Made by a program: the position numbers and the translations under genes. From Aspidiotus rigidus (Eukaryota > Arthropoda > Insecta > Hemiptera > Diaspididae), in the NCBI GenBank assembly GCA_035079385.1, contig JAVHKY010000027.1:806001-870000 (forward strand): a DNA stretch of 64,000 bases, given 5' to 3'. Below, one piece after another: positions 1 to 10,616 of this stretch (its first letter is position 1; every line of letters begins with the position of its first letter). The notes under the pieces are model-generated. The model made no database searches and was not told where the DNA came from. It saw nothing but the letters and a program-made list of their open reading frames with translations.

Positions 1-898
1 AAATAAAAATCAAAACAAGAGGAGAAGAAAGTAGACGTTTCAAACGTGGAAGAAGACAAAAGAGTTTCATATTAATTATTATAATATTCGAAAATTCGGG
101 ATTAATAAGGGTGAATTCTGCTATGATGACGTCACAATATGGACGCATCATTTTCTTAATTCTAGCGTTAATATTATCGATTCCCAAGTAACATTCGATC
201 ATACATTCCCCTGGTACCTACTCGAAAATCCAGTGAGGAGGGTTCTGGCAGAAGGTCGTCCGTCCTACAAGAGATACATTGTGCGGACGCCCTTTTCTCA
301 GATGCGTCCTCAAGAATAAATAAGGAATAAAAAGTTAATTCTTAGATAGGTATCTTCTGGATTACAAAATTATTTTAAACCTTTTATTCTCATTCTGCTC
401 ACGGTACCGTGATTCTGCTATTCTTATGCGAAGTGATGTCTGCTGAAAGCTTCTGTACTGCATTTTTATTCTGTTATCAGTTGTTGTGACGTCATGCGGC
501 CATAATGATGGACAGCCTAGTTTTACATTTACATCTATTATTATTCTTTATAATAGATATTATAAATTTTCTCGAAGCTTCTCTTCTATGTCGGGGGCAG
601 GGCTGCAAACATACGAGGCCTCCTCATGCCTCTTTTTCTCTTTCTGTATCATTCGATGCACGTATGTTTCTACCAGACAGTTCCACCCTCTCTGTAAGAG
701 TTCTGACCTTCCAGAGAACCAACTTGATATAGAAAAGGAGGAGAAGGAAGAGAATTATTATTCCTTGGTTATTTGGACAACTGTTGCCGAAAACTTCAGC
801 AAAAAAAAAACTTACGATAAGAATTTTCCCAATTTCTATTCACGCTAAACTGATCGAGGGGTTGTATTATCGTTGATCAAAATTTATGTCTGTTACAG
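1..898. other. 5' flank or intron upstream of the sulfotransferase exon; no gene recognised
   Basis: Nothing coding can be supported. The stretch ends in a plausible 3' splice site (TCTGTTACAG, ending at 898), so at least its right part is probably intron of the gene whose terminal exon begins at 899. The open frame at 486-848 lacks recognisable motifs and is low complexity. CGGACGCCCTTTT near 276-295 resembles the end of the MITE at 32866, but no complete element was found. Confidence 0.5.
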
Positions 899-1961
899 GT
901 CCTCTGGTCTCTCGAATATCATCAACTTGAAAGAACAAAAGCCCAATTGGAATGAACGGATGCGAACAAATATATTGTTCCTCAAAACACATAAAACTGG
1001 CAGTAGCACGCTGCAAAATATTTTATTGCGGTTTGGATTGCGACACACGCTGGACGTGATGTTACCAGACCGAGGTAACTATCTCGCCTACGTGGAGCCA
1101 TTGAACAGCAGAACTCTCAGCTATAGCTCAACACCACTTAGCGGTAAATTCAATATATTCGCTTGCCATTCTAGATACCATCAAAATACTCTGAAATTTA
1201 TGTACGACAACACAATACGCGTCACTCTACTGCGCAATATACCTAGATATTTCGAATCGGTTTACAATTTCTTTGGACTCCGTAGAAAGTACCACTTGAC
1301 TTTTGATCAGCTTCTGCAGAGTCTTCCAAATACTTCAATCGATTTTACACGCCATAGAGTGACCCAAAGAAGTACAAATCAGTTGTGTCACGACCTAGGT
1401 TTATGGAGTGGTAGTAATCCGAACGATACGATTATAAATGACTTCATCAAGTTCATAGATGAAAATTTCGAATTTGTAATGATCACTGAATTTTTCGACG
1501 AGTGTTTGGTTTTGCTGGCCGATATTATGAAGTGGCCTCTGGAATACGTTGCCTACTTACCTTTGATGGCTCGTACGGAGACTAAGAAATCGGCTATCAC
1601 TCGAGTAGATGAAGTCAATCTTCGAAAACTAAATCCTGCCGATACAGCACTGTATGAATTTTTCCTGGCGAAGTTACGTCGACGAATCATTCAGTATGGT
1701 GAGGATCGACTAGCGAAAGATTTACAAACATTGAGGAAGTTGAAAAATGATTTGTACACGAAATGTATCGCAGGAAAGAATAGATCAGGCTTCGGAGGGA
1801 CGGTTTCCTATGATTTGAAGACAAACACGGACTGGGAGTGCACGCATGCCTCTAAAGGAGAGTTGGCTTTTATTGAAGAAATTCGTCGAAAACAAAGGGA
1901 AAGATTCGCCCAGGACAGAAAGCTTATGAACCTAATGTCAACATATGAGTGGAACTTGTGA
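899..1961 (+). CDS. Galactose 3-O-sulfotransferase family protein (Gal3ST / galactosylceramide sulfotransferase-like), terminal exon
   Basis: This is a Golgi-type sulfotransferase that would move sulfate from PAPS to the 3-OH of galactose on glycolipids or glycans. Counting from the ATG at 960 (333 aa to the TGA), the PAPS 5'-phosphosulfate loop is at residues 7-17 (FLKTHKTGSST). The 3'-phosphate-binding segment is near 92-104 (RNIPRYFESVYNFF). ACHSRYH near 68-74 corresponds to the family's conserved His-rich segment. Family members are usually about 400 aa with an N-terminal signal anchor. No anchor is present here, and the frame stays open upstream of 960 to a 3' splice site (TCTGTTACAG|G at 898/899), so this is read as the last exon with the anchor on an upstream exon. 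The ATG at 960 remains an alternative start. No frameshift or stop is seen. The exact acceptor sugar cannot be told from sequence. Confidence 0.88.
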
Positions 1962-2051
1962 AAAAGTATACTGTACCTACTTGGTATTTATAGGGTGTTG
2001 CGTTATAAGTTGCAAGTCTGTATACGCGCAAAGATACAACTGTCTTTGGCA

Positions 2052-2057
2052 AATAAA
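2052..2057 (+). promoter_or_regulatory. poly(A) signal AATAAA of the sulfotransferase gene
   Basis: A canonical AATAAA lies 91 bases downstream of the TGA at 1959-1961, a normal 3' UTR distance. It supports 1961 as the true end of the coding region. Confidence 0.65.
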
Positions 2058-2599
2058 GATAATTGATGCAGACTTGCTTTATTTCTTAGATTTTTCATCG
2101 CCCCCACTCCATTGCCTTCTCTTTTCCGTACTCAAAAATCGCGCGAGTTGTTATGATGATTTTTCTTTTCTCCTAAATGATGTAATTCAATGAAGAATTG
2201 GAGAAAATTCGCGTTTCTCGGTCTCCGGTTTTCAGCGGCAGACCACTATTACATTTGTTGGACATACATCTTTAGAAATTTCTGCATCCATAGCCGGATA
2301 TAAGAAGCTCTCTCGCTCTCTAGCCTCCCGTTGAACACTTGATGTCCCCATGGCAAAACACTCCTATTATGTTCCCATTATTATTTTATGTAAAATATTC
2401 CCATTCCCCCAATTGGGACATGATGGGGCAAGAATGTTCGCGGGAGACAACGTCAAATCTCGACTCTCGATGAATTGTGATGTCATTTGAAAGTGACGTC
2501 ATAAAGAAATTTTGACCAAAGAACAAAGAGACTGAACTATTCATATATGTAGCTTGAAAGTAAGAATTCTTCCAAGTTGTCTCATCGTCCTTTGTGCCC

Positions 2600-2640
2600 G
2601 CTCTGAAGATGGTTGTTCAACCGAAAGTGGTCGGCGGCGG
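2600..2640 (-). mobile_element. Penelope-like element terminal relic
   Basis: On the minus strand the segment reads CACTTTCGGTTGAACAACC followed by ATCTTCAGAGC. Its core (TTTCGGTTnAnnAACCATC) recurs at about 25239 and 52928. The self-complementary GGTT...AACC core with flanking CTTTCGG is typical of Penelope-like element ends. Only the terminal motif survives here; no coding sequence adjoins it. Confidence 0.45.
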
Positions 2641-4635
2641 TATTTATTGTAGTTTCTATAATTGCTACTCATTTATGAGTACACTTCTTCCGCCCCTTCC
2701 CGTCTTTTCATATATTCAGCTCGAAAGTTGACAATTTTTTGTATGCTCTGCTTAAATATGTCAAAATTTTTCCAGGAAATATTTGTACATACCGGTTGTT
2801 GAAAGACTGAAACTTCAAATTATAAAGAAGAGGAGAAGGGGATAAAAAGGGGGGAAAATTTTGAAACACACAATAGATAGACGACAAAAATTTTCAAGTT
2901 CCTTTTTAAGATTCCATCTGGGAAGGAAGAATGAGGGTAAATTTTTTTTTAATGTTTACATTCAAGCTACATGGTTGTGAAGCAGGAGGTATTTGGAAGA
3001 ACTCCGAGAAATACGTGCAAAAAATACAATCACTGATTTTTTTTTTCTTGTGCATTAGCTCCATTTTCCGTCCGTTAACATGAGTTCTAATTCTACCCAC
3101 ACCTTGTATGATAATTTAAAAAAAGATTTCTTATTTCAAGGTTGACATTGAAAGAGATGTTAGAACATGCTGGAAAGGCATACTTACTGCTCGAAAGTTG
3201 GGCCAGCATAATGATTTTGTAGACGCGTTTATTATAGAGAAGAAAAGTTTTGTAAAGTTTGTGGCTAATGTTTAATTAAAGTTCAAAGTTGTGTCCTTTC
3301 CTACGCAGGTGTTACTACAACCTCTGTTTCATTAAGTTCATATTCCAAAATGTCAATAAACATCTTCATGATACAGTATCTTTCTTTAAACTTGCAAAAC
3401 AAAATATTATGTACTTACAATACCATTTCTGCTGGAAATATCTTGGTCTTATATACAATCATAATGAAAAATGTATGTTATATTAACCTCCTCAGAAGTC
3501 CATCTGTGATACTTTAATCGATGTGGGAAGTAATCGACGCGGTAGACGATGAAAAATGGGTCTTTTTGGAACTGAAGGCTTCATCGTTTAAATCATGAGC
3601 CCAAGATCCCCAGAGTTGAAAAATAAATGAGAAAGCTAAAAATACAATCAGTGGTCTACAATTATACCCTGCAAGTTTATTTCTTTAAACTAATTGAAGT
3701 ATCGCCATCGAAAAATTGTACCAATTACGAGATATAGGCCTATTTCCGAATATTTCATCGAACGACCTTTGAGAGGAAAGTCTTTTAGGAAACAACATTT
3801 TCCAAGAATTAGATTCGTTCTTGTGCTAATTTACGTATCGTACCGAGAACGTAAGTAGGTACCTACTGTATATTTGCGAAGAGAAATTAGTGTTAATATC
3901 CGTGTCTGCCTTTCTTTATCTTATGGGACATTATGATAACGAGGATCATACAAATTCAGTAGAAACCATTTGTTTTATTTCTTTCTATTTCGCTTTCCAA
4001 TAACAAATGTCTAAAAAATAATGTAATGCTCTTCTCAGTCTCTTAGAGATAGGTATATCTATATAACCAGTAGATACCTACATATGTATATATCTAGGTA
4101 TTCATGATGAATGGACCTATAATGAACTATACGATAATTCATAAACCAAAAAATATACCTAGTTTTGATAATTCAGAATAATATTGATATCGAACAGAAA
4201 ACAACAAAGCTTATTTCTAGTTGGAGCTTTTTTCTTTCTTTCTTTCTTTCTTTACGTCATTTGAAGATGCGTTCATGTGCTGAACGAGTATCTCAAGTGA
4301 CGCTGATAAGTTCCTTCAATTTTTTTTTTTTTTTTTTTTTTGAATAACTCACAATAACACTTACCCACTCGCATTTTCGCACTATATTTTCTTGATTTGA
4401 ATTTCGACCGCATGAGGCCTATACGCAATTAAGAATGAGAAAATTTTTCACCATCCAACCTACCTACACTAGACCTAACTATTATTCTTATAATTATATA
4501 TACCTATACATCTCTACACTTGGATCCGATTTGAAGAAAAACATTATGACTGGATCTGGCCAAAGGTACCTGTAGCTGATGTTAGAATTCATCTATATAT
4601 TTGTCTAAGGAACAGCAACATTTCTAATTATAGAT
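2641..4635. other. AT-rich intergenic DNA, no gene seen
   Basis: Only short open frames without motifs occur. Simple-sequence tracts are present: a TTTC run at about 4228-4252 and a poly(T) of about 22 at 4320-4341. TAGGTACCTA-like words around 3852-4100 give the local sequence a repetitive look, but no bounded element was identified. Confidence 0.5.
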
Positions 4636-5602
4636 ATAACTAGCGGTTGGCGTCGCGCCTCCGGCGCGCCTGACCGCTAGCTGTGTGTTGAGTAGATATC
4701 TGTGTTTTATAGGTATCTGTATCTTGTAGGTATGTGTGTTTTGTAGGTATCTTGGAATTCAGATGAATTTTTAAAAAAGAAACAGTGGAAAGAGTTTTGC
4801 AAAATTCACAACTATTCAGTTCAAAAATAAGAAAATAGACACCAAAAACTGCGACTCTACTTATAAAAATATATCAAAGTTCCGAGTCGCACAAAAATAA
4901 AATCACCAAATTAAATTTTTTACACACTAATTCACTTGAGAGCTGACTTAACGCGTGAAGCCTGTATTCATCGCAGCAGAATACAGACAAATCCATTGAC
5001 ATTTTGCCAGTCCCTAAGAAAACACACGGGCAACAGGTAAAAAAAAGGGTCATTTCCGCTAGCCCATACGCGCAGCAGTGCGCACCGTGTCTAGACATTG
5101 GTTCTTGTATGAGATACCGGATGTAAAATCCTTTATGTAGGTGTTTTTAAAACTGTGAATAAAATAACTTACCTACTTAGTATGGAAGTACAGCGAATAC
5201 TGTAGTCACAAAATTTCCTCCTAAAAATCTGGAACCGGGCTTATTCGAAAGGAAATTACAGGGGCTACAATTTTTGTTCTCTTTAATTTTTCATAAAAAT
5301 GAGTTATACTCGAGTTATCACAATAATTCAATTCTCGAAACTGCGCCACTCAACGCGCGTAGGTCTAACGTACATGGCAAGCTACACCACCACGTTTTTT
5401 TATATTGAAAAAAGTCATTGTTTTCGCCCTTTTTTGAAATTACTCAGCACCTCCCCGTCAAATTTTTATTTTTATGAGTCTATGTGCTGCTCTGGGATGA
5501 GGACAATATATCCTGAAAGTTTGAAAGCGATCGGCCCAGTAGTTCTCGAGTTATAAACGGACAGGACGACAGACGGACAAACTTTCTGCTTTATATATTA
5601 GA
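4636..5602. repeat. ~965-bp interspersed repeat with 5' GC hairpin, copy 1
   Basis: It is nearly identical to 44476-45437. It opens with ATAACTAGCGGTTGGCG and a GC-rich self-complementary segment (CTAGCGGT...ACCGCTAG enclosing GGCGCGCC). It closes with a conserved tail (GCGATCGGCCCAGTAGTTCT ... TTTATATATTAGA). Both ends abut TATAGATA-like microsatellite sequence, so the element appears to sit in or generate an AT microsatellite. Open frames inside (for example 4874-5098 minus) are not protein-like. A hairpin head plus a conserved tail ending in a TATATTAGA-type repeat resembles LINE-derived or microsatellite-associated short elements of insects, but the class is not proven. Confidence 0.8.
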
Positions 5603-6442
5603 TTTAATTTGGCAGTATTAATAATTATTATTTTTAAAATTTCAAAAACTGGAGATTTTATTGTAATTAAAAGTACATTGAAGTAGGCCTATCAAGACTT
5701 AGGTATTCATCTTTATTTTAAAACAAGAAACGTGACCGGATTTTTTTTTTACTTTTTGAATTTGTTTGGTCTCTTCTCAGCGTCGATCTAGCCTAATTGG
5801 AGACTGAAAGAAACTTCGATCTGCCGACGTATCTAGATAGGATGAGGGATGGAAAAATTAAGGTATATCTGGAATCAGTATATAAATACGATGCTTTTGA
5901 AGTTTAACTTTTTTTCTTATCTTTCTTGTACAGGGTACGCATGATAATTTAAAAATTTAATTTCACAGGATAATCTTGCGTAACCGCTGATGAAACTTGA
6001 ATTATAGCATGATTACATCCCAAAAAAATAAAGACAGAAGAAGAAAGAATTTTTCTCTCCCCGCGAGGTACTGCACGATATACTGATGATGTCGGTGAGC
6101 TTGTTGATTCTTTTCTCCTTGACAAATGACTACCCGCAACGCATGATAACTACGCCGAACGAGCATAAAAACAAACTGTTGAGTGAAAGTATCTAACTTG
6201 AATCTCGAACAAATAGGGATTTAAAATACTGTTGTAATCCTGATGGAAAATCTCTTAGGCCTATGTGGAGCCGAATTAAAAACTTGCTTTTTACGTGCGT
6301 GGAAATAAAAGTGGAAAGTGTGCGTTACCGCTCGTTCAAACAATGTCCGGAATCCGAAATCTTTTACGTGATAAGGTCCTAGGCAGTTTTTTTTTTTAGT
6401 TTTCTGGAGGAAAATCGAATTGTTGTGATCAAATCTCGAGAA
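5603..6442. other. Intergenic DNA, no feature recognised
   Basis: Low-complexity AT-rich sequence. No splice-consistent coding segment, terminal repeat or RNA gene could be identified. Confidence 0.5.
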
Positions 6443-6883
6443 GGTAGGAGTGTATAGGTATTCAAAAATTATTGTTCAGAATTAATTGATTCTGAATCAA
6501 TCACTATGTAAATGATTCGGTACAATTTTGAATCAAATTCAAATCACCTGGAAAAATGATTAGTGATTCGAAAAAGATTAAATTTAAATCCACGTCGAAT
6601 CATTCCGGAAGATGAACCAAAATGATTTGAAAAGGATTTGAATCTAATCTTTTTTGAATCACATTGAAAAAGGTCTTATATATGATATGAATCATTATAC
6701 AGATATTTCTTCAGATTGCTGCTTTTTTGTATTCTTATCACTTCTGTGTGATTCGCGAAGAATTCGAAAAGTATACCTATTCGACTGATCAGAAATGATC
6801 ACAAGTCATTTTCCAGTTTTAAAAATGATTGGATTTTAAATCATGATTCGATTCGATAATGAGTGATTCGCGCCCGCTCCTGT
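6443..6883. repeat. GATTC/GAATC-rich degenerate repeat element
   Basis: At least a dozen GATTC or GAATC words in both orientations fall within about 400 bases, usually inside longer words such as AATGATTTGAATC. The ends have a weak inverted match (TAGGAGTG on the left, CGCTCCTG on the right). Dense subterminal repeats in both orientations are common in non-autonomous DNA transposons, but the termini are too degraded for a firm call. Confidence 0.35.
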
Positions 6884-7204
6884 CTCATTTCACTGGTTCC
6901 GTGTCTCCGTCCAATTTATAAGTAAGTAATTTAATGATCAACCTTGTTCATCAACTATTGCCGAATTTGAAGATCTTTAGATCGAGCATTATCAGTATTT
7001 GACCATCTTCTAACATTGACACTTCAGCTCCTCCCTAGGCTAGTATTTCTTAGCCTAGTCACCGGTGAACAATGTGTGTCTTCAAAACGCTCGTGAGACT
7101 AATTATATTTATATTTTAAGTACTTCAAGTATCCTCGCATTAATTTATTCTGGTCAAAAGTTTCATAAAACCTTCTCAACCAATCAGAGCCCAGAGATTT
7201 AGTG

Positions 7205-8130
7205 GGTCTAATTTTGTGATTGATGTCCTCTCATTATGTCTTTATAAGAGAACCCTCATTGTGTCCTCATCATATCCTCATCCATGTCCTCATCATACAA
7301 GAACACCTATGTATCCTCATATCTGTCACCTTCCACTTTGAAGTAGGTATCTCATACTTCTTCTACAGAAGCACTCAGACTTTTGAATCAATAAGAGGGA
7401 ATAAATCCTCATGATTGCAGTGGAAACACTGAATTGATACAAACAGTTGAGGGTCCTATAGGAATGCAGTTCAGCTGACTGCTCTCCAGAAATTATCATC
7501 TTCACATAGGTAACTATTTTATCTTACATAGATAGCAGTCGCTTCATTCTCTGCAAGTATTACTGCAACACTATCAAAAAAAAGTTTGAGGATGAAATGC
7601 GACGATATTATTGTATTATTGTTTTATTTTTATGACGTATCGACGTCGTGGGCCATTAGTGTCAAGTTTCGACTTTCAATGGGTGTAGTGAGGACATGAT
7701 GAGGATATCTCTGTCTCTAATATATGTTTCTCCATTACACCCTCATAGTGTACTCAACATTGATAGCACTTTGAGGACGAAATGAGAATATAAAGAGGAT
7801 ATCAACGTCGTCCTTTCTATGTCCTCATAATATCCTCTCTAGCGGGACACAATATGAGGATATCAACATCTCTAATATGTTTGCTCATCACATACTCATA
7901 GTATCCTCAATTTTGAGAGTAAAATGAGGATATAAGGAGGATTTGTGAAACTTATGATCTGCTTCCACACCTTACCTGGTGCCGTTTCATTCAAATGTCC
8001 TCAATATGAGTTCACATAAAGGACATTAGGATAGCAAAACTATTTTTCAAAAGAAAGCATGGTCTTCAATACAATTTTGTAGAATCCTCAATATTTCCTC
8101 ACAGTGTTCTCATTGTGAAGATACAATGCG
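7205..8130. repeat. TCCTCAT / ATGAGGA repeat field
   Basis: The left part (about 7223-7330) is rich in ATGTCCTCAT-type words on the plus strand. The right part (about 7678-8130) carries both orientations and an imperfect duplication: the segment from about 7697 (GAGGATATCTCTGTCTCTAA) resembles that from about 7856 (GAGGATATCAACATCTCTAA). Between them is ordinary AT-rich DNA. No transposase remnant is seen. It lies just downstream of the minus-strand dioxygenase gene. Confidence 0.55.
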
Positions 8131-8377
8131 GAGATGTTATTCACCTGGCTCTCCTCTTTTTATTTAGTTCACCCAGTAGAAAAACCAGTTTTACAAGAGT
8201 GAATGACTACTTGGAATAATGACTATTAGCCTATTGTAAGTATATTTTAGCTCCATTAGACCTCTAGATTTCCTTCATTTTGGGTTTTAATAAGTAACTC
8301 TACAGCAAATACTTTGTATTAGTACATCTGTAATTTTATAATATTATAAACAAGACCGGAACCTCTGTGTCATGAAC

Positions 8378-8383
8378 TTTATT
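8378..8383 (-). promoter_or_regulatory. candidate poly(A) signal for the dioxygenase-like gene
   Basis: AATAAA on the minus strand, about 190 bases downstream of the TAA at 8571-8573. It is the first canonical signal I noticed there; in such AT-rich sequence the match could be chance. Confidence 0.35.
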
Positions 8384-8570
8384 TGATTGCAATTTCAAAA
8401 TGAAAATAAACTTATGCACTTTATATTGTATAAGTATTATATTTTGATAATTTTAGAACATCAAATGGTTGAGGAAATAATCATCCTAAATTATTTACAA
8501 TGTAGCCTATGTATATCAATTAAGAAAAAGACTTCATGTAGGGCTATAATGATGTAATTAAGAACTATAA

Positions 8571-10616
8571 TTATGCATTTCTATAATGTCCTATAAAATT
8601 TAAATTTGTCTCCTTTTTGCATTCATAGGATACATTATTTTTGAAAAAATCAAAACTAAATATTATGATATTATTTTCAACAGTAAAATCTATGAATACA
8701 TTATTTTTTATGTTGGAAATTCCACACTCCTCACGTTGTTCTATAAAATCTTGAGCAGAGCAATAATAACCAGAGACACAGCCTGCAAAATGGACACGTT
8801 TCTCTGTGAAAAAATGAACTCGATTTCCAACAACTTTAATATTATTTAATTTGAACATATTTTTCACCACACAAGACGTACTGTTGATAATATTGTCATC
8901 TATGCACTGGAGAACTCTTTCATCAATTTTAGGATTGAAGCAATTAGTATCAAAACATGTCCCACATAATGTGTATGGATATGGATCAATGGTCAATGGG
9001 TACCTTTCTTCTAAATCCTTTAGAAGAGATGAACAGTTTTTTGTTTTGTTTGTAAAAATATAATCATAATCACCATTTTCTTCCATTTTGGTTACTTCAC
9101 CATTGACATTTTGACAGCGGCAATGAGTCAAGTGATTATCTATCTGATCAATACTCTCCACATCCTCTTCAATTTCATTGATATATTCAGAAGAAAAATA
9201 ATCATGTAAAATTATAATAATGTAACTTTTGATTGAAATGTTACCACAATAAGGAAAATAATAATTATAACCATTTGTAATGAATGCAACTGGATACCAA
9301 TCAGTTGTTTTACTAAAATAATGATCAATTTTCTTCCTCAGTTCAAGACTTTTATACTTTAGAACATTGAATTCATGGAATAGTTCACTGCTATACTTCT
9401 TCAATTGTGGCTGAAAAACTGACTTCAGTGAAATATAACATGCTTGATTGAATATTTTTGCCAATTCCTGACTTTTAAAATTCAAATTCTCATCTTCTAC
9501 ATGAAAAATTAAATCAGTCCGGATGAAAATTTTCTCACTGAATGTACAACCTTCATGCATTTTATTTTGGTTAAAAATTATACAATCAAAATCATCAAAT
9601 TTATACTCTTTTCCTTCTAACTTTAGGCATACTTTATTTTTATCACTTTTCAAGTAAATTATAAGAGTGTAAAGCGAATATTCTTTGTTTTCTTTGTCTG
9701 AGTAAGAAATATCAAAATGATTCTTGAATATATTATCATTTCTAGCAAATTTATTGAATCTAAATACATTATTGACCTTGATAAAATTTTTGAAACAGTT
9801 TAAATTCTTTATAACGTTGGTAAGATAATTTGAAAGATTGAGGGAATTGAAAATAAATCTCAATCCTCCTCGTTGATCATCATTGAAAGGTTTAATATAA
9901 TACTTTTTCTCGTCTAATTTTAATAAATATTTACCCAAATCTTCATTTAAAGTAAATATGATTGTGTTATCTTGTTCATCTTCAAATTTTACGTTAGTAT
10001 TGGGGGCAAAGTCAAAATCTTTATTAGTCTCATAATTTTTCAACAACTTTAAATCATCATTATCTAATGTTATAATATTTTCAAAATTATAATAGGTTAA
10101 ATCATACTTTCTCATAAATATAACTTTTTTATCATTATGTAAACAGAATCTAGGGTCATCCAATAGTAAAGTCTTTTCTATGTACCTCACAACTTGGAAA
10201 CTCCTCGATGGAAAATATGAGATAGGAAAAAATTCATCAATAAAAGAAATTTCATCATCTTGAGTTTCAATACTTATATCACTAACAATTTCATTGATTT
10301 CCTCATTTTTAAATTCTTCAAGAACACAATACATGAATAAGTCCCTCAATGCTAAGGTAAAGTATAATCTATCTTCAGTTTCCAAACAAATGTTAGATTC
10401 TTGATAATATTTCTTTATAAATTCCAAAGACCTTACATCATCACCAGATGGCATAAGAATAGGATAAAATTCATCAGGAATTACTTTCTTATTTATTACA
10501 TTTGGAATGTAGTATTTATCATCCTTAACATAGACCAACTTTTGGTCCATATTTTCTAAATCTCTGCTTTCAGAATTATAATCAAAGTAAATGAACTTTT
10601 GAATTTTACTATCCAT
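8571..10616 (-). CDS. Intronless protein with a central 2-oxoglutarate/Fe(II) dioxygenase (prolyl-4-hydroxylase-like) domain
   Basis: This is an uninterrupted ORF of 681 aa from the ATG at 10616. That ATG has A at -3 and G at +4; another ATG at 10643 would add nine residues in a poorer context. Residues about 270-375 carry the double-stranded beta-helix dioxygenase signature: HFD (H300, D302) and MHEG (H354) for Fe(II), and R366 (FIRTDL) twelve residues later to hold 2-oxoglutarate. A hydrophobic YTLIIYL strand follows the HxD motif, as in prolyl-4-hydroxylase-type enzymes. The N-terminal 270 residues and the C-terminal ~310 residues are not recognised. The latter has Cys clusters (CRC near 499-501; CGTCFDTNC near 551-559). 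No signal peptide or membrane segment is obvious. The protein is rich in Asn, Ile, Lys, Phe and Asp and its DNA is more AT-rich than the spliced genes nearby, so viral, bacterial or transposon origin is possible. Substrate unknown. Confidence 0.85.
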   Translation of the reverse strand: MDSKIQKFIYFDYNSESRDLENMDQKLVYVKDDKYYIPNVINKKVIPDEFYPILMPSGDDVRSLEFIKKYYQESNICLETEDRLYFTLALRDLFMYCVLEEFKNEEINEIVSDISIETQDDEISFIDEFFPISYFPSRSFQVVRYIEKTLLLDDPRFCLHNDKKVIFMRKYDLTYYNFENIITLDNDDLKLLKNYETNKDFDFAPNTNVKFEDEQDNTIIFTLNEDLGKYLLKLDEKKYYIKPFNDDQRGGLRFIFNSLNLSNYLTNVIKNLNCFKNFIKVNNVFRFNKFARNDNIFKNHFDISYSDKENKEYSLYTLIIYLKSDKNKVCLKLEGKEYKFDDFDCIIFNQNKMHEGCTFSEKIFIRTDLIFHVEDENLNFKSQELAKIFNQACYISLKSVFQPQLKKYSSELFHEFNVLKYKSLELRKKIDHYFSKTTDWYPVAFITNGYNYYFPYCGNISIKSYIIIILHDYFSSEYINEIEEDVESIDQIDNHLTHCRCQNVNGEVTKMEENGDYDYIFTNKTKNCSSLLKDLEERYPLTIDPYPYTLCGTCFDTNCFNPKIDERVLQCIDDNIINSTSCVVKNMFKLNNIKVVGNRVHFFTEKRVHFAGCVSGYYCSAQDFIEQREECGISNIKNNVFIDFTVENNIIIFSFDFFKNNVSYECKKETNLNFIGHYRNA

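Noticed and set aside
486..848. 120-codon open frame upstream of the sulfotransferase
   Set aside because: Biased composition, no motif, no splice context and no agreement with the frame of the exon at 899.
4874..5098. Minus-strand frame, also found at 44714-44920
   Set aside because: It is conserved only because it lies in the duplicated 965-bp repeat; the peptide has no domain and indels between copies shift it.
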